This document shows, piece after piece, positions 52,930 through 61,959 of a stretch of 64,000 nt of DNA; the stretch's first letter is position 1, and each line of letters opens with the position of its first letter. Made by a program: the position numbers and the translations under genes. The notes beneath the pieces were generated by a model. The model saw only the letters and a list, made by a program, of their open reading frames with translations. It ran no database searches and was not told the origin of the DNA. Location of the stretch: NCBI GenBank assembly GCA_944472135.2, contig OX235263.1, positions 24,481,379 to 24,545,378 of the forward strand, in the 5' to 3' direction. Source of the stretch: Trichobilharzia regenti. Lineage: Eukaryota > Platyhelminthes > Trematoda > Strigeidida > Schistosomatidae.

Positions 52930-53655
52930 TTATTTATTATTATTGTATCCTTTAGTTCCTAGAGGAACATAGTGCTTCAGCTTCCCACCTCCATTGCCTT
53001 CTGTTTTCTCACAACTTTTTCACCTCGCTCCAGGTGTGTCCACATGCTTTCATCTCCTCCTCGCATGACCTCCTCCAAGTCACCCTTGGACGACCAACTC
53101 GCCGCCTCCCTTTCGGGTTCCACTCGAGCTATGGCTTGTCTAGTGACGTCGCTTGATGGTTTCCTCAGAGTATGGTCAGCCAATCCATCTCCATTTCTTC
53201 CTGCGTATTTGTTTCACAATCGGTTCCTGCTGGGTTGGTTCGCTCATTGCCAGCGATCCCTGTTGCTGATCTTTTCTGGCCGGATATCTGATCTTGAGTT
53301 GTATTGAGCGAAGACAACTGTTAATGAAGGTCTGAAGTTTGTTTGAGATGCTCTTTATAACGCGCTGGCCAAGTCTCTGATCCGTATAGTAGCACTGATT
53401 TTACATTGCAGTTGAAAGTCCGAATCTTATTTTTGATTCTGAGTGCTGTTGACTTCCACATAGATTTGAGAGTAATGAAAGCTTGTCTTGCTTTTCCGAT
53501 TCTGGCTTTGATATCCTCGTCAGTTCCACCTGTAGTTGAAACGATGCTTCCCAGGTAGATGAAGGAGGCTGTTTCTTTCAGGTTCCTCCCATTTATGCTG
53601 GCTGATTGTTGTCTGTCGTTGTTGTTGCTGTTGATGTTGGCCAAGAATATATATA
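52930..53655 (-). pseudogene. RTE-like reverse transcriptase, C-terminal fragment (subfamily A)
   Basis: A 107-codon frame at 53644-53321 (ETASFIYLGSIVSTTGGTDE, ARIGKARQAFITLKSMWKST, VLLYGSETWPARYKEHL) is followed by broken frames to TCTAGGAACTAAAGGATACA and an ATA-repeat tail (52921-52945). It is 5' truncated where a (TA)n tract begins near 53646. No catalytic box remains. Confidence 0.75.
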
Positions 53656-53989
53656 TATATGTATATATATTTCTTTGCGTTATGAGTAGAACGTAGCGCT
53701 TCAGTCTTCACCTCTGGAGCTTAAGTAGAGGTGGAACGATGTATTCTATTGACACTATTTATAAGTAGTATATAGATATATCATCTGCAAGAATATTGAC
53801 TAGTGAAGAGATGATAGATTTAATGGTGAAGAGAAGAAATGAGCGATGTTTTTGAAACAACACTGGAAATATGAAAGGAAAACATAAGTAGCAGAATACC
53901 GAAGATATGTACATATATTGATTCTAATATATGATCGATGTATTTTCCCTATATCTGTACATTGAGTTGCCAACAATAAATAACTCCAC

Positions 53990-54365
53990 TTTGATTGGAC
54001 ACTAGTAACTAGTGTGATGTGTCTAGTCCTCTCTTTGGTACAGACTGAATTCTATCAGCCAGGTTTCCAATGTGGCCACCATACCACTAGGTACCTCGTC
54101 ATCACGGTGCACATTGATTATATGATATTAGACGGTTGGAGGTAATCGGTCACAGGAAGCCTTGGACCTAGGTTTCGTGCTAGTCGGCAGTCGTCAGCAA
54201 GGCGTATCTGCAACCTTTGGGGAACTCATGTCCCTTGTGAGATTCGAACCCGTGTCCTTCAAGGTTGCAGATATGCTTTGCTGACTGGTGAGTGCCAACT
54301 AGCATGGAACCTAGGTCAAGCAAGGCTTCCTGTGGCCGATTGCCTCCAACCATCAAATAACTCCA
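53990..54365. repeat. SINE-like repeat (family 3)
   Basis: Contains TTGATTGGACACTAGTAACT, AGTGTGATGTGTCTAGTCCT, CAGACTGAATTCTATCAGCC, ATTAGACGGTTGGAGGTAAT, TCACAGGAAGCCTTGGACCT and GAGATTCGAACCCGTGTCC, then an inverted duplicate of its second half (GCATGGAACCTAGGTCAAGC … CCGATTGCCTCCAACCATC). Confidence 0.65.
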
Positions 54366-54429
54366 CTGCCATACATACATTCTTGTGTTCTGTCGTTACA
54401 ATTGTATTGTCATGTATACTACAGTGAGA

Positions 54430-54555
54430 CCGCTAGTCTCACACACCCAACCTTCCAGCTAAACGACGTTTAAGAAACAGGTCGTCGGCCGGGGATCGAA
54501 TTTCGAACAGCGTTGGCGGTTGGCTAACATTCTGCCACTAAACAACCGAGGCATG
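54430..54555 (-). repeat. tRNA-like SINE head
   Basis: On the minus strand, CCTCGGTTGTTTAGTGGCAG (box A-like) and GAAATTCGATCCCCGGCC (box B-like) are spaced as in a tRNA-derived promoter. It lies 130 bp before the first exon of gene 2, on the opposite strand. Confidence 0.5.
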
Positions 54556-54671
54556 CCTCTTCATACACTGGCTCAAATATGAGTTTGAAATGGTATTTAG
54601 ATTGATACCGGTTGATTTTTGATATTTCTTAATAATAAACAACTGTTTATCCGCATTTTCCCCCTGTTTAG

Positions 54672-54687
54672 TTCCATGAATAAATAA
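54672..54687 (+). promoter_or_regulatory. candidate 3' splice site and three-codon uORF before gene 2
   Basis: ATTTTCCCCCTGTTTAG ends at 54671, a strong acceptor only 16 nt before the start codon. Flukes trans-splice a leader to many mRNAs, so this could be the trans-splice acceptor, or the end of an untranslated-exon intron. Within the 16 nt is ATG AAT AAA TAA (54676-54687), a complete short frame that abuts the gene 2 ATG. Confidence 0.5.
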
Positions 54688-54746
54688 ATGACACGATCAA
54701 ACTATTACGATGAAATCGCCTATCTGATGGCTAAGATACATACATG
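54688..54746 (+). CDS. gene 2 (unrecognised coiled-coil protein), exon 1
   Basis: ATG at 54688 with a TAA directly upstream in frame. The exon encodes MTRSNYYDEIAYLMAKIHT plus two bases (TG) of a split codon, and ends at a GTAATT donor at 54747. The 66-bp intron ends at CAAAG (54812), the first AG after a TTTTTTTACCT tract. Joining gives TGT (Cys); using the next AG (54815) would create a TGA stop. The N-terminus reads like a helical start with acidic and aromatic residues, and I do not recognise the family. The first three introns rise from 66 and 49 bp to 1.5 kb, as in many fluke genes whose 5' introns are tiny. Confidence 0.6.
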
Positions 54747-54812
54747 GTAATTAATTATTTCAAAAAATTTATTTATTGATTTTTTTACCTCCATAATAAA
54801 ATCAAATCAAAG

Positions 54813-54875
54813 TAGAGAAAAACGCATGGAATTAATGAAAGAGTATGCATCAATAGAGCATAGTGATTCATACAG
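54813..54875 (+). CDS. gene 2, exon 2
   Basis: The exon begins with the third base of the codon split in exon 1 and encodes REKRMELMKEYASIEHSDSY plus two bases (AG) before a GTAAAT donor at 54876. The next intron is 49 bp. Joining to exon 3 completes AGA (Arg). Its charged helical text continues the coiled-coil begun in exon 1. Confidence 0.65.
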
Positions 54876-54924
54876 GTAAATCATGATAAATTGTTTCTTT
54901 TCTCAAACTATTGAACATTGATAG

Positions 54925-55096
54925 AAATGATTCTTTTTATAACCAAGTTATTCAATATAAAATTGATTTAAATCGAATTTGTGATAATATTCAAAAAGTG
55001 GAAAAAAGGCAGACAGATTTAAAGCGTCAATTTGAAAGAATTCAACATGATATCAATGCAAAAATACACGATAATAATGCATTAAATACCAGGCAG
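54925..55096 (+). CDS. gene 2, exon 3
   Basis: The acceptor is TTGATAG at 54918-54924, and a GTGAGT donor starts at 55097. It begins at codon position 3 and ends in phase 0. It encodes NDSFYNQVIQYKIDLNRICD, NIQKVEKRQTDLKRQFERIQ and HDINAKIHDNNALNTRQ, a clear amphipathic coiled-coil with regular hydrophobic spacing. The intron after it (55097-56572) holds a Penelope-like element. Confidence 0.75.
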
Positions 55097-55155
55097 GTGA
55101 GTTTATTCATTTATTCCACTTGTTCAGCACAAATTATTGTTAATTTTATTTGATT

Positions 55156-56530
55156 GAAAACAAAACACGTAGATTAGCGAAGAGTCTCTTTTCGGCAGCG
55201 AATTCATTTTCTTAGCTGTACAATCCCATGTGTACATTAAATTTGTCAAACAAAATTGCAATTGGTTATGGTTATTTTAACTAAACAGGTGAAGATTGGT
55301 AATACAAGTCAAGAAAATTAAGTGTTAATGAAAAAACCTACGTGGAATAGTCAACTAACAAGCTTCTATAGCTGGGTACCCATTCAACAAAAGCGGAATT
55401 TAATTGAATCACTTGCCACCCGCATCCGACACATCTGTAGTCCCGACGTTCTGGAAACAGAATTAGATACTCTAAGAGAAATCTTCGTCCGAAATGGATA
55501 CCCAATAAGATTTATCAACAAAAATATGAAACCAATAATTCGGAGAAACGAAGCTTTAATTGCGCCTAAAAAGAAACTCTACATGAACTTGGATTTTAAG
55601 GGAGATTTAGCAAGCGATATTCTCAAGAGAAGGATCACATCATCTCTCTGAGAAGAACATTCTTTGCGGCAACGCTAAGAATAGTGTTCTCCAGTCGCCC
55701 ACTGAATCGGCAGAAGCCTCTAGGACAAGATCCCGCATCTGACCACTTCTATGTGCATATATCAGTCCACCTGCTGCTGTGGAGCCAGGTTCATTGGTCG
55801 TTCGACGCGCACCCTGTCCAAGAGGATTCAAGAACACTATCCAGCATAATTGCGAAAAGGCAATAGTGGTGCAATAAGGAGTGCGATAATTGAACATCTG
55901 GTTAACACTGATCATTCCATTTCAACAAACACCTGCTTCAAAGTAATCTACAGAGTCAAGAATAACCTATCAAGGACAATACGGTTTCGTCTTCTTTGTA
56001 GCCCTAAATCTCAGGCCATTCACATAGTAAAACCGGAGTTGTGCATACCAAAGAGAAGTACTCAACCACTTCTACTGTCATGGCAACAACTTTTTTTACT
56101 TAATTTGAGTTTTTGATTTTGATGACTTAATTTTGTTTCTTTGCCTGTTCTTTAATTGCTTAAAATTCATGTATTCATTCAGAACTCTTACGTAATTTCC
56201 TATTATCTACTTTGTTCCTCTGTGTATCCCGAGTAAAACTCACTCATCAAACTATTCATATTATTACATAACTTCTTCATTAACAACTGTTTGTGACAAC
56301 TCATCACCTTTGTTACTACCCTAATTTCATTAACACCTAATTTTCTTGACCTGTATTACCAATCTTCACTTGTTTAGTTAAAATAACCATAACCAATTGT
56401 CTATTTTTGTTTGACAAACTTAATGTACACATACATACAAAACAACATATATATATTTGTGATTGTACAGCTAAGAAAATGAATTCGCTGCCAAAAAGAG
56501 ACTCTTCGCTGATCTACGTGTTTTGTTTTC
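55156..56530 (+). mobile_element. Penelope-like element with inverted arms, inside intron 3 of gene 2
   Basis: The arms at about 55156-55335 and 56325-56530 are inverted copies (GAAAACAAAACACGTAGATT against its complement, GCGAAGAGTCTCTTTT). A frame from 55322 to 55651 encodes WNSQLTSFYSWVPIQQKRNL, EIFVRNGYPIRFINKNMKPI and LYMNLDFKGDLASDILK, the helical region after the PLE reverse transcriptase. After a stop, a GIY-YIG-side piece reads RSTRTLSKRIQEHYPA, GAIRSAIIEHLVNTDHSIST and SRTIRFRLLCSPKSQAI in broken frames. The core reverse transcriptase is missing. Only about 100 bp of intron remain outside it. Confidence 0.8.
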
Positions 56531-56572
56531 ATTAATGCCTGGATAGGAGTTATCTATGAATTTTATTTTTAG

Positions 56573-56785
56573 TCGTCTTCTATGCCATTATCAGGAGTCA
56601 CGCCTTCATTACTGGATAAAAATGGAAAACACGCTATCATTGGTGAAAAATCAGGGGAAAATATACTGAAACCACATCTGAGTGGGTTATCAACTTCAAC
56701 CGGTCGCAAGTCAATATTTGCTGATCGACATCATGATAAAATTCAAAATAATAGGAAGAAAGATACAGGTGTTTCATGTTCTCAG
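56573..56785 (+). CDS. gene 2, exon 4
   Basis: The acceptor is GAATTTTATTTTTAG, ending at 56572, and a GTAAGA donor begins at 56786. Phase 0 at both ends matches exons 3 and 5. It encodes SSSMPLSGVTPSLLDKNGKH, AIIGEKSGENILKPHLSGLS, TSTGRKSIFADRHHDKIQNN and RKKDTGVSCSQ: a Ser/Gly/Lys-rich linker with no recognised domain. Confidence 0.72.
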
Positions 56786-57035
56786 GTAAGATTTTTTAAA
56801 AGGATATTTTTAAAAAATATATACATAGTGATTATTATATGGGGTGTAGAAACAGTTTTAAAAGATGAGAATTGATCTTGTGTGTGTGTGTGTGTGTGTG
56901 TGTGACGGGGTGGGGGGGGGGGGAATATCCCAGGATGAATAAACGAACGCTAGACCAATGTTTTTATCCTAATTCCCTACACATGCACATCGATAAGCCT
57001 GTAGAAGGTTGAGAATAATGACTTAGTTGTGTACT
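56786..57035. repeat. (GT)n and poly-G tract in intron 4
   Basis: A (GT)n run at 56880-56905 is followed by a G-rich stretch at about 56906-56925. The rest of the segment has no recognised feature. Confidence 0.7.
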
Positions 57036-57039
57036 GATA

Positions 57040-57150
57040 ATCCAGTGAATTGCTTTTTCCAGTGTTTCGGAAACATACTGTTACTTTTCTGAGTTCCTCT
57101 ACTGATATACTACTTATGTCTGATTATAAGTAGAACTAACCATACCACCA
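57040..57150. repeat. fragment of the foldback element arm
   Basis: TGCTTTTTCCAGTGTTTCGG and TACTACTTATGTCTGATTAT match one arm of the element at 18200-19290. Confidence 0.6.
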
Positions 57151-57440
57151 AGTTATGTTTTCGTAATGGGAACGGAGGGGAGAGGAGAAAATAACAGCCA
57201 GAGAAATCTAATGAATAGTATTAGTTTGTAAGTTCATATAACAACTCAAAAAAGGTTATAGTCAATAAGGTCAAAGTTTTCTCAGTGAGGTAATATCAAT
57301 ATAATCATGGCGGAAATGCAGTTATCAAGGGAGTGAGATAATAATCACATTCTAATTTCTGTATGCATAAGTTTGGTCTGGAAACGTGCGATTACAATCG
57401 CCCCAGCAAATCCTAGTACAGTTTGCAGTCCTTTGTAGAT
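57151..57440. other. intron 4, no feature recognised
   Basis: AT-rich, nothing supported. Confidence 0.3.
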
Positions 57441-58340
57441 TTACAGTTTTGAATGATTTAGAAATCTTGACAAAATGACCCATATCCATCCACAAGGTGT
57501 CTGGTAGTTGCATTTTGTAAATATCTGCTTCCCTGTAGGCATAATTTCCTTAGAACATTTCTCAGAAAACCGGATAGAAGCACTTCTTTCTATCCTTCTA
57601 TTACACTTGCCACCACAAGTGTATGTCAATTTATAAACGTAGTTGAAGATGATATCAGTAGGGTGCTTCTCAAGTTCAGATAGTCTTATTAAGCCTGTGG
57701 TGTTGCATAGTGTTATTAGCTTAGCTTCAGAAAGGCATCTTTTTATTGCTGCTTTCATTCTACTGTCAATCTTCTGTGATACTGCTTTTCCTTTCAATGG
57801 AAGACAAATAAACACTCACTTCTTTCTCACAGATGAATGTTTCATTTTCTCCTCCTTTTCTCTGCTATTTTTTTTGTCCTTCAGGTTCCCAGTGGAACAT
57901 AGGCGGCTTCAAGCTAGAGGCTTGAAGTTTCTGTAACAGTTGTGATTATTTTTACAGGATGAGTTTGCTAGCGTCATGCCCAACCCTGCCTCTTTACTAG
58001 TCTTATTACTGGCTTAGCGAGGTAAAGGAGTGAGTCGGTGGCTGGGGATCGAATACCCGGATCATGTGCATGATCGGCAAGCATCCCAACCGCTGTACCA
58101 CCGACGCTTTATTTGCTGTATTTCTAAACAAATCCTTTTGGATATCCATTAGGTATTTCTCAACAAAGTCTAATTTCTTTCTCCCAGCTTGTTGGGTGAA
58201 GATAGCTTCCTGGCTCTGTCGTAGAGTATCTTCACTAATCCTCCCGTATAGCTGATAGGATAGAAGCTGTTGCAGTGAAGATATTGTTTGGTCTAGTTTT
58301 CTTTGCTACAAATGGACTTTTTGAAAGTACCACTGTTTCT
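57440..58340 (-). mobile_element. Penelope-like relic carrying a SINE insertion
   Basis: The minus strand from about 58320 encodes QSYPISYTGGLVKILYDRAR-type sequence, the PLE segment before the helical domain. Then, beyond the SINE, FICLPLKGKAVSQKIDSRMK, AKLITLCNTTGLIRLSELEK and a degraded C-terminal endonuclease (HPTDIIFNYVYKLTYTCGGK) follow at 57815-57441. The SINE at 57869-58107 splits the reading. Both elements are inactive. Confidence 0.7.
57869..58107 (-). repeat. SINE, tRNA head with RTE-like body (family 1)
   Basis: Read on the minus strand: head with box A and box B (GCGTCGGTGGTACAGCGGTT; GTATTCGATCCCCAGC), then AGGCAGGGTTGGGCATGACG and CTCATCCTGTAAAAATAATC, matching the outer end of the RTE 5' region near 35945. 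The tail ATGTTCCACTGGGAACCTGA is like RTE 3' ends. Inserted inside the PLE relic. Confidence 0.7.
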
Positions 58341-58695
58341 TCTTCACAATATTAAGGAGATCGAGGAAACGAATATTTTTGGTCTTTTCATGAAACCGAA
58401 ATGAATTTCGACTTGTGACTGTTTAACTTACAAATGGTTAATCTAGGTTTATATTTTCAGAATTATTTCTATTCAATTTGACGCACTACTATTATTCTAC
58501 TTATATCACTTTGTCAATCAAAGTTACTGATGTGTCTTGTATATTAGCTACCTTAAATAAGTAATTATGATTGACTGAATTCCCACCGTAGATGTTGTCA
58601 AAAAAATTGAAGTATTTCAAGTTGTCACATTTTATAAGAGCAAATTTATTAGAGTAAATCGAGGAAAAAAGTTCAAAAAAGCAATGATAAATGTT
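58341..58695. other. intron 4, no feature recognised
   Basis: No supported feature. Confidence 0.3.
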
Positions 58696-58699
58696 AGTT

Positions 58700-59110
58700 T
58701 TTAATTTGACACTAGTAACTAGTGTGATTTGTCTAGTCCTCTCTTTGGTCCAGGCTGAATTCTATCAGTCAGGTTTGTGATGTGGCCACCATTCTAGGTA
58801 GCTCGCTATCACGGTGCACATTGATTATATGATATTAGATGGTTGGAGGTAATTGGCCACAGGAAACCTTGGACCTAGGTTTCGTGCTAGTTGGCACTCA
58901 CCAGCCAACAAGGCGGCGTATCTGCAACCTTTGGGGAACTCATGTTCCTTCTGAGATTTGAACCCGCGTCTAATATCATCAAATCAATGTGCACCGTGAT
59001 AGCGAGCTACCTAGAATGGTGGCCACATTACAACCTGACTGATAGAATTCAATCTGCACCAAAGAAAGGCCTAGACACATCACACTAGTTACTAGTGTCA
59101 TATCAAAATA
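58700..59110. repeat. SINE-like repeat (family 3), inverted pair
   Basis: 58710-58840 and 58975-59100 are near-complementary over about 120 bp (TGTGGCCACCATTCTAGGTA against TACCTAGAATGGTGGCCACA). The part between has TTAGATGGTTGGAGGTAATT, TTTGGGGAACTCATGTTCC and TGAGATTTGAACCCGCG. This makes a long palindrome. Confidence 0.65.
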
Positions 59111-59146
59111 TCCACTATAGTCCCACAGGAGGTCAATCGTGAGCCC

Positions 59147-59340
59147 GTGCGTCGGTGGCACAACGGTTAGGACGCTTGCTGACGATGCATATGATCCAGG
59201 GTTCGATCACCGGCCACTGCATGCCCTATATCAATGGTTGGCCTGCAAAATTTGGGCTACTGATATCACATGCTGAAAATTTCATACTTGTATCAAAAAT
59301 ACTGTGTGGAGTCAAGCTTTAATAAAACAAAAATTAAAAA
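59147..59340 (+). repeat. SINE, tRNA head with family-2 body
   Basis: GTGCGTCGGTGGCACAACGG (box A), AGGGTTCGATCACC (box B), TATCAATGGTTGGCCTGCAA, TACTGTGTGGAGTCAAGCTT and an A-rich tail. Second copy of 11504-11697. Confidence 0.75.
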
Positions 59341-59341
59341 T

Positions 59342-59525
59342 ATAGCTCAGTGGTAACGTCTCTGAATGCAGCTCTCACTGAGTGATGCAGGTACAAATCT
59401 CAGAAGGGACATGAGTTCCTTCAAGGTTGCAGATACGCCTTGCTGACGAGTGCCAACTAGCACGAAATCCAGGTCCAAGGCTTCCTGTACCTAATTACCT
59501 CCAACCATCTAATATCATCAGGTAA
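59342..59525. repeat. SINE-like repeat (family 3), tRNA-like start
   Basis: TAGCTCAGTGGTAACGTCTC (tRNA-like box A) leads to AGGTACAAATCTCAGAAGGG, then CTTGCTGACGAGTGCCAACT, TCCAGGTCCAAGGCTTCCTG and CCTCCAACCATCTAATATCA. This copy shows the tRNA-like start missing from the others. Confidence 0.6.
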
Positions 59526-59639
59526 ATGTTAGTGTCAGTAAAAAGTTTCAACATTGTGGAATAGATCAAATAAAGCATGATTATATTTCAACAGTTTACA
59601 CACAATGATAAGTTTTGTTATTGATAACTGAAAGATCCT

Positions 59640-59900
59640 ATAAAAATGATGGATAAAAACAGTGTGATTTACAAAATATCTTGTGCTGACTGACTGTCCG
59701 ACTAAATATGTGGGTCAAACACGTCCAGATCACTCAAAATAAGAGTGAATGAACATAAACGCCTAACTAAAGGTCAACCAACAGGAACACAAGCTTACAA
59801 GAATCTTGAAAGAAATTCATCTATAGCTGCACATGCAGCATGGGACAAAAACCACAATATCGATTGGAACTATATTTGTATTCTAAATATGAACTAACAT
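59640..59900 (+). pseudogene. Penelope-like endonuclease fragment
   Basis: Broken frames give IYKISCAD, RVNEHKRLTKGQPTGTQAYK, NLERNSSIAAHAAWDKNHNI and DWNYICILN, resembling the GIY-YIG module of PLEs (Y-K-I at the start, EH, then HxIDWxxxxIL at the end). Stops interrupt it. Confidence 0.5.
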
Positions 59901-60285
59901 GAACAAATGGAAAGAAAGACTCATAACAGAATCGATATTCATTAAAGTCACACCGGATACATGTAACAAGGGTGACTCAGTACAGCTATCAACAACTGAT
60001 ATCAATCCGTGATCAACCCGTAAAACTTGGAATATAATTCTAAATACAAACACATGAATGAATGTGGAGTATAATTCTGAACACACATATGCACACACAA
60101 AACATGAATGAGCAAACAAATAATAATAACGAACTATATATATGAGTACAAATCACAAATGTGTGAACAAAACAATTCCAACAGTGGTGTGAACACGGGC
60201 AGTAATTTTGCTCGAAATATTACCAATAAGAAAACTTATCGTTGTGTGCAAACTATTGAAATATAATTATATTTTATTTTCTATA
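59901..60285. other. intron 4, no feature recognised
   Basis: No supported feature. Confidence 0.3.
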
Positions 60286-60289
60286 GTTT

Positions 60290-60590
60290 GGTTTGTAAGG
60301 ATTAGTTATGTTTTTATGAGTTGATCACGGATTGATATCAGTCAGAGAACCATTGAAAACCATTAGGGAGTACTGGACAGCTACTGTTTCATCCTAGTTT
60401 GGGAATCATTGGCAGTACGAACCCACTGGGTTTCGAAGCTTTCAGTTACAAGGCAAGCTAGCTCGTATACCATTCAGCCACTGGGACCCGATTCAATGGC
60501 CAGTGTATGAATTCTAACTTCTACCAGTTCGTGATTTAGTGCGACCCCAACCAGTGTCGTCGGCGGGATATCCATACTTTATTTGATAAA
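60290..60590 (-). repeat. hammerhead-SINE (Smα-like)
   Basis: Reverse-strand order intact: leader (AAGTTAGAATTCATACACTG), box A (AGTGGCTGAATGGTATACG), ribozyme-side block (GATGAAACAGTAGCTGTCC) and body with GGTTCTCTGACTGATATCA. The core is mutated. Confidence 0.6.
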
Positions 60591-60899
60591 TGTTAGTGCA
60601 TACGAGAGAGAGAGAGAGAGGATAATTAAACAGAGATTAATGAGAATTCATATAGAGTGAATAAGTCTAGGCCATTGATATTGTGATCGATATCCAGTCT
60701 GAAAATAAACCAATCAGAATTAGCCTACGTAAAGAAACGCCCACTACTTTACTAATGATGATTATAGGCTAATTGACATTACCGGGGTGAATTTTTCAAC
60801 CGTACGCTATTGTCTGAATATATTCTTTCTGGTTATCTTCGTGTGTTCCCAGTTATATAGTAGTGGGGATATTTTATCAGGTAGACTTAGAACTCTGAA
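60591..60899. other. intron 4, no feature recognised
   Basis: A GA-repeat tract lies near 60604-60621. Nothing else supported. Confidence 0.3.
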
Positions 60900-61430
60900 G
60901 TTGCTTATCACATTCGTATTGATTTTGTCACTTCATGGGGGAGGTAGGTGTTGTAAACAGGTCACATTCTCTTTTAGTCCATCATTCTAATTCAGGTGAT
61001 TTGGATTCCATTTAATATGAAGTGCTTCTAAGGACATTAGATGTGTGAAATCTTTCTGGATTGTTTCAATATTGTCAAAATCAATTTTGTGGCCTGGTTC
61101 TTCAGTGTGTTTGTGTGTAGACCTTTGGCTGATGATTTTTCAAGCTTTTCTAGTTCAACCGCGTTTCTCAGTGGTCGAACAGAGGCGGCTTTACGGTGTT
61201 CATTTCTTCTGATTCTGATTTCTCGAGATATTTGTCCGGTGTATATCGCATTATATTCCAAGCATTTTATTTTATAAACACAATTAGATAGAGAATCCTT
61301 AGGAACCTGGTCTTTTATATGGACAAGGTTGTTTCGTAGTGGGTCTGATGTTTTGAAGAAAACTCTAATGTCGAGCTGATTGAGTACTGTTCTGATATCG
61401 TTTGACGTCTCTGATCCATCTATACGGAAT
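60900..61430 (-). mobile_element. Penelope-like relic (first PLE family)
   Basis: Shares GCTTATCACATTCGTATTGA and TCACTTCATGGGGGAGGTAG with 9216-9270, and encodes YTGQISREIRIRRNEHRKAA and NQATKLILTI-type sequence on the minus strand (61261-61037), with the endonuclease start Y-T-G replacing Y-I-G. Confidence 0.6.
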
Positions 61431-61449
61431 GACGATTGTTGAGGTCCAT

Positions 61450-61855
61450 ATTTTGTCGGAATTCGTTTACGATCACGAGCTGATATCAGCTAAAGAACCA
61501 ATGGAAAACCATGAAGTACTGGGCAGCTGTTTCGCCCTAGTTCGGTTTTCTTCAATATATATATATATATATATATATATGCGCCCACTGTATAGGGTTC
61601 AAATCCGGGACCATTCAGTCAATGGAACCCCCGATTCAATGACTAGTCCATGAATTCCAATTTCTGCCAATTCACGATATAGTTCAACCACCAACCAAAA
61701 TCATCGGCGAGAGTAACTGTCCTCATGCCTAACTTAGTGCATCTTACTGGTCACAACTTCTCACTAGAACTGCAGGTAACTTTCTTGCAGTTGGTGGTGG
61801 TGAGCATCAGATTACTTTTTCGAGTATTGGTTTGTATGAAATGCAGTGGTTATAA
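61450..61855 (-). repeat. hammerhead-SINE with (TA)n insertion
   Basis: Leader, head (box B-like in TTCAAATCCGGGACC reversed), GGCGAAACAGCTGCCC-type block (reverse) and body survive. A (TA)n run of about 13 units (61556-61580) sits between the ribozyme-side block and the head. Confidence 0.65.
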
Positions 61856-61945
61856 GTGTGAATACCAGTTGACATTAATTAGAGAAACACTGGGAGTCAG
61901 TAGGGAGTACTGGAGAGCTGTTTCCTCCTAGTTTTGGACTCTTCA
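61856..61945 (-). repeat. hammerhead-SINE fragment
   Basis: Body with TTAGAGAAACACTGGGAGTC and ribozyme-side AGCTGTTTCCTCCTAGTTTT, without the head. Confidence 0.5.
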
Positions 61946-61959
61946 TGTGTATACATATA

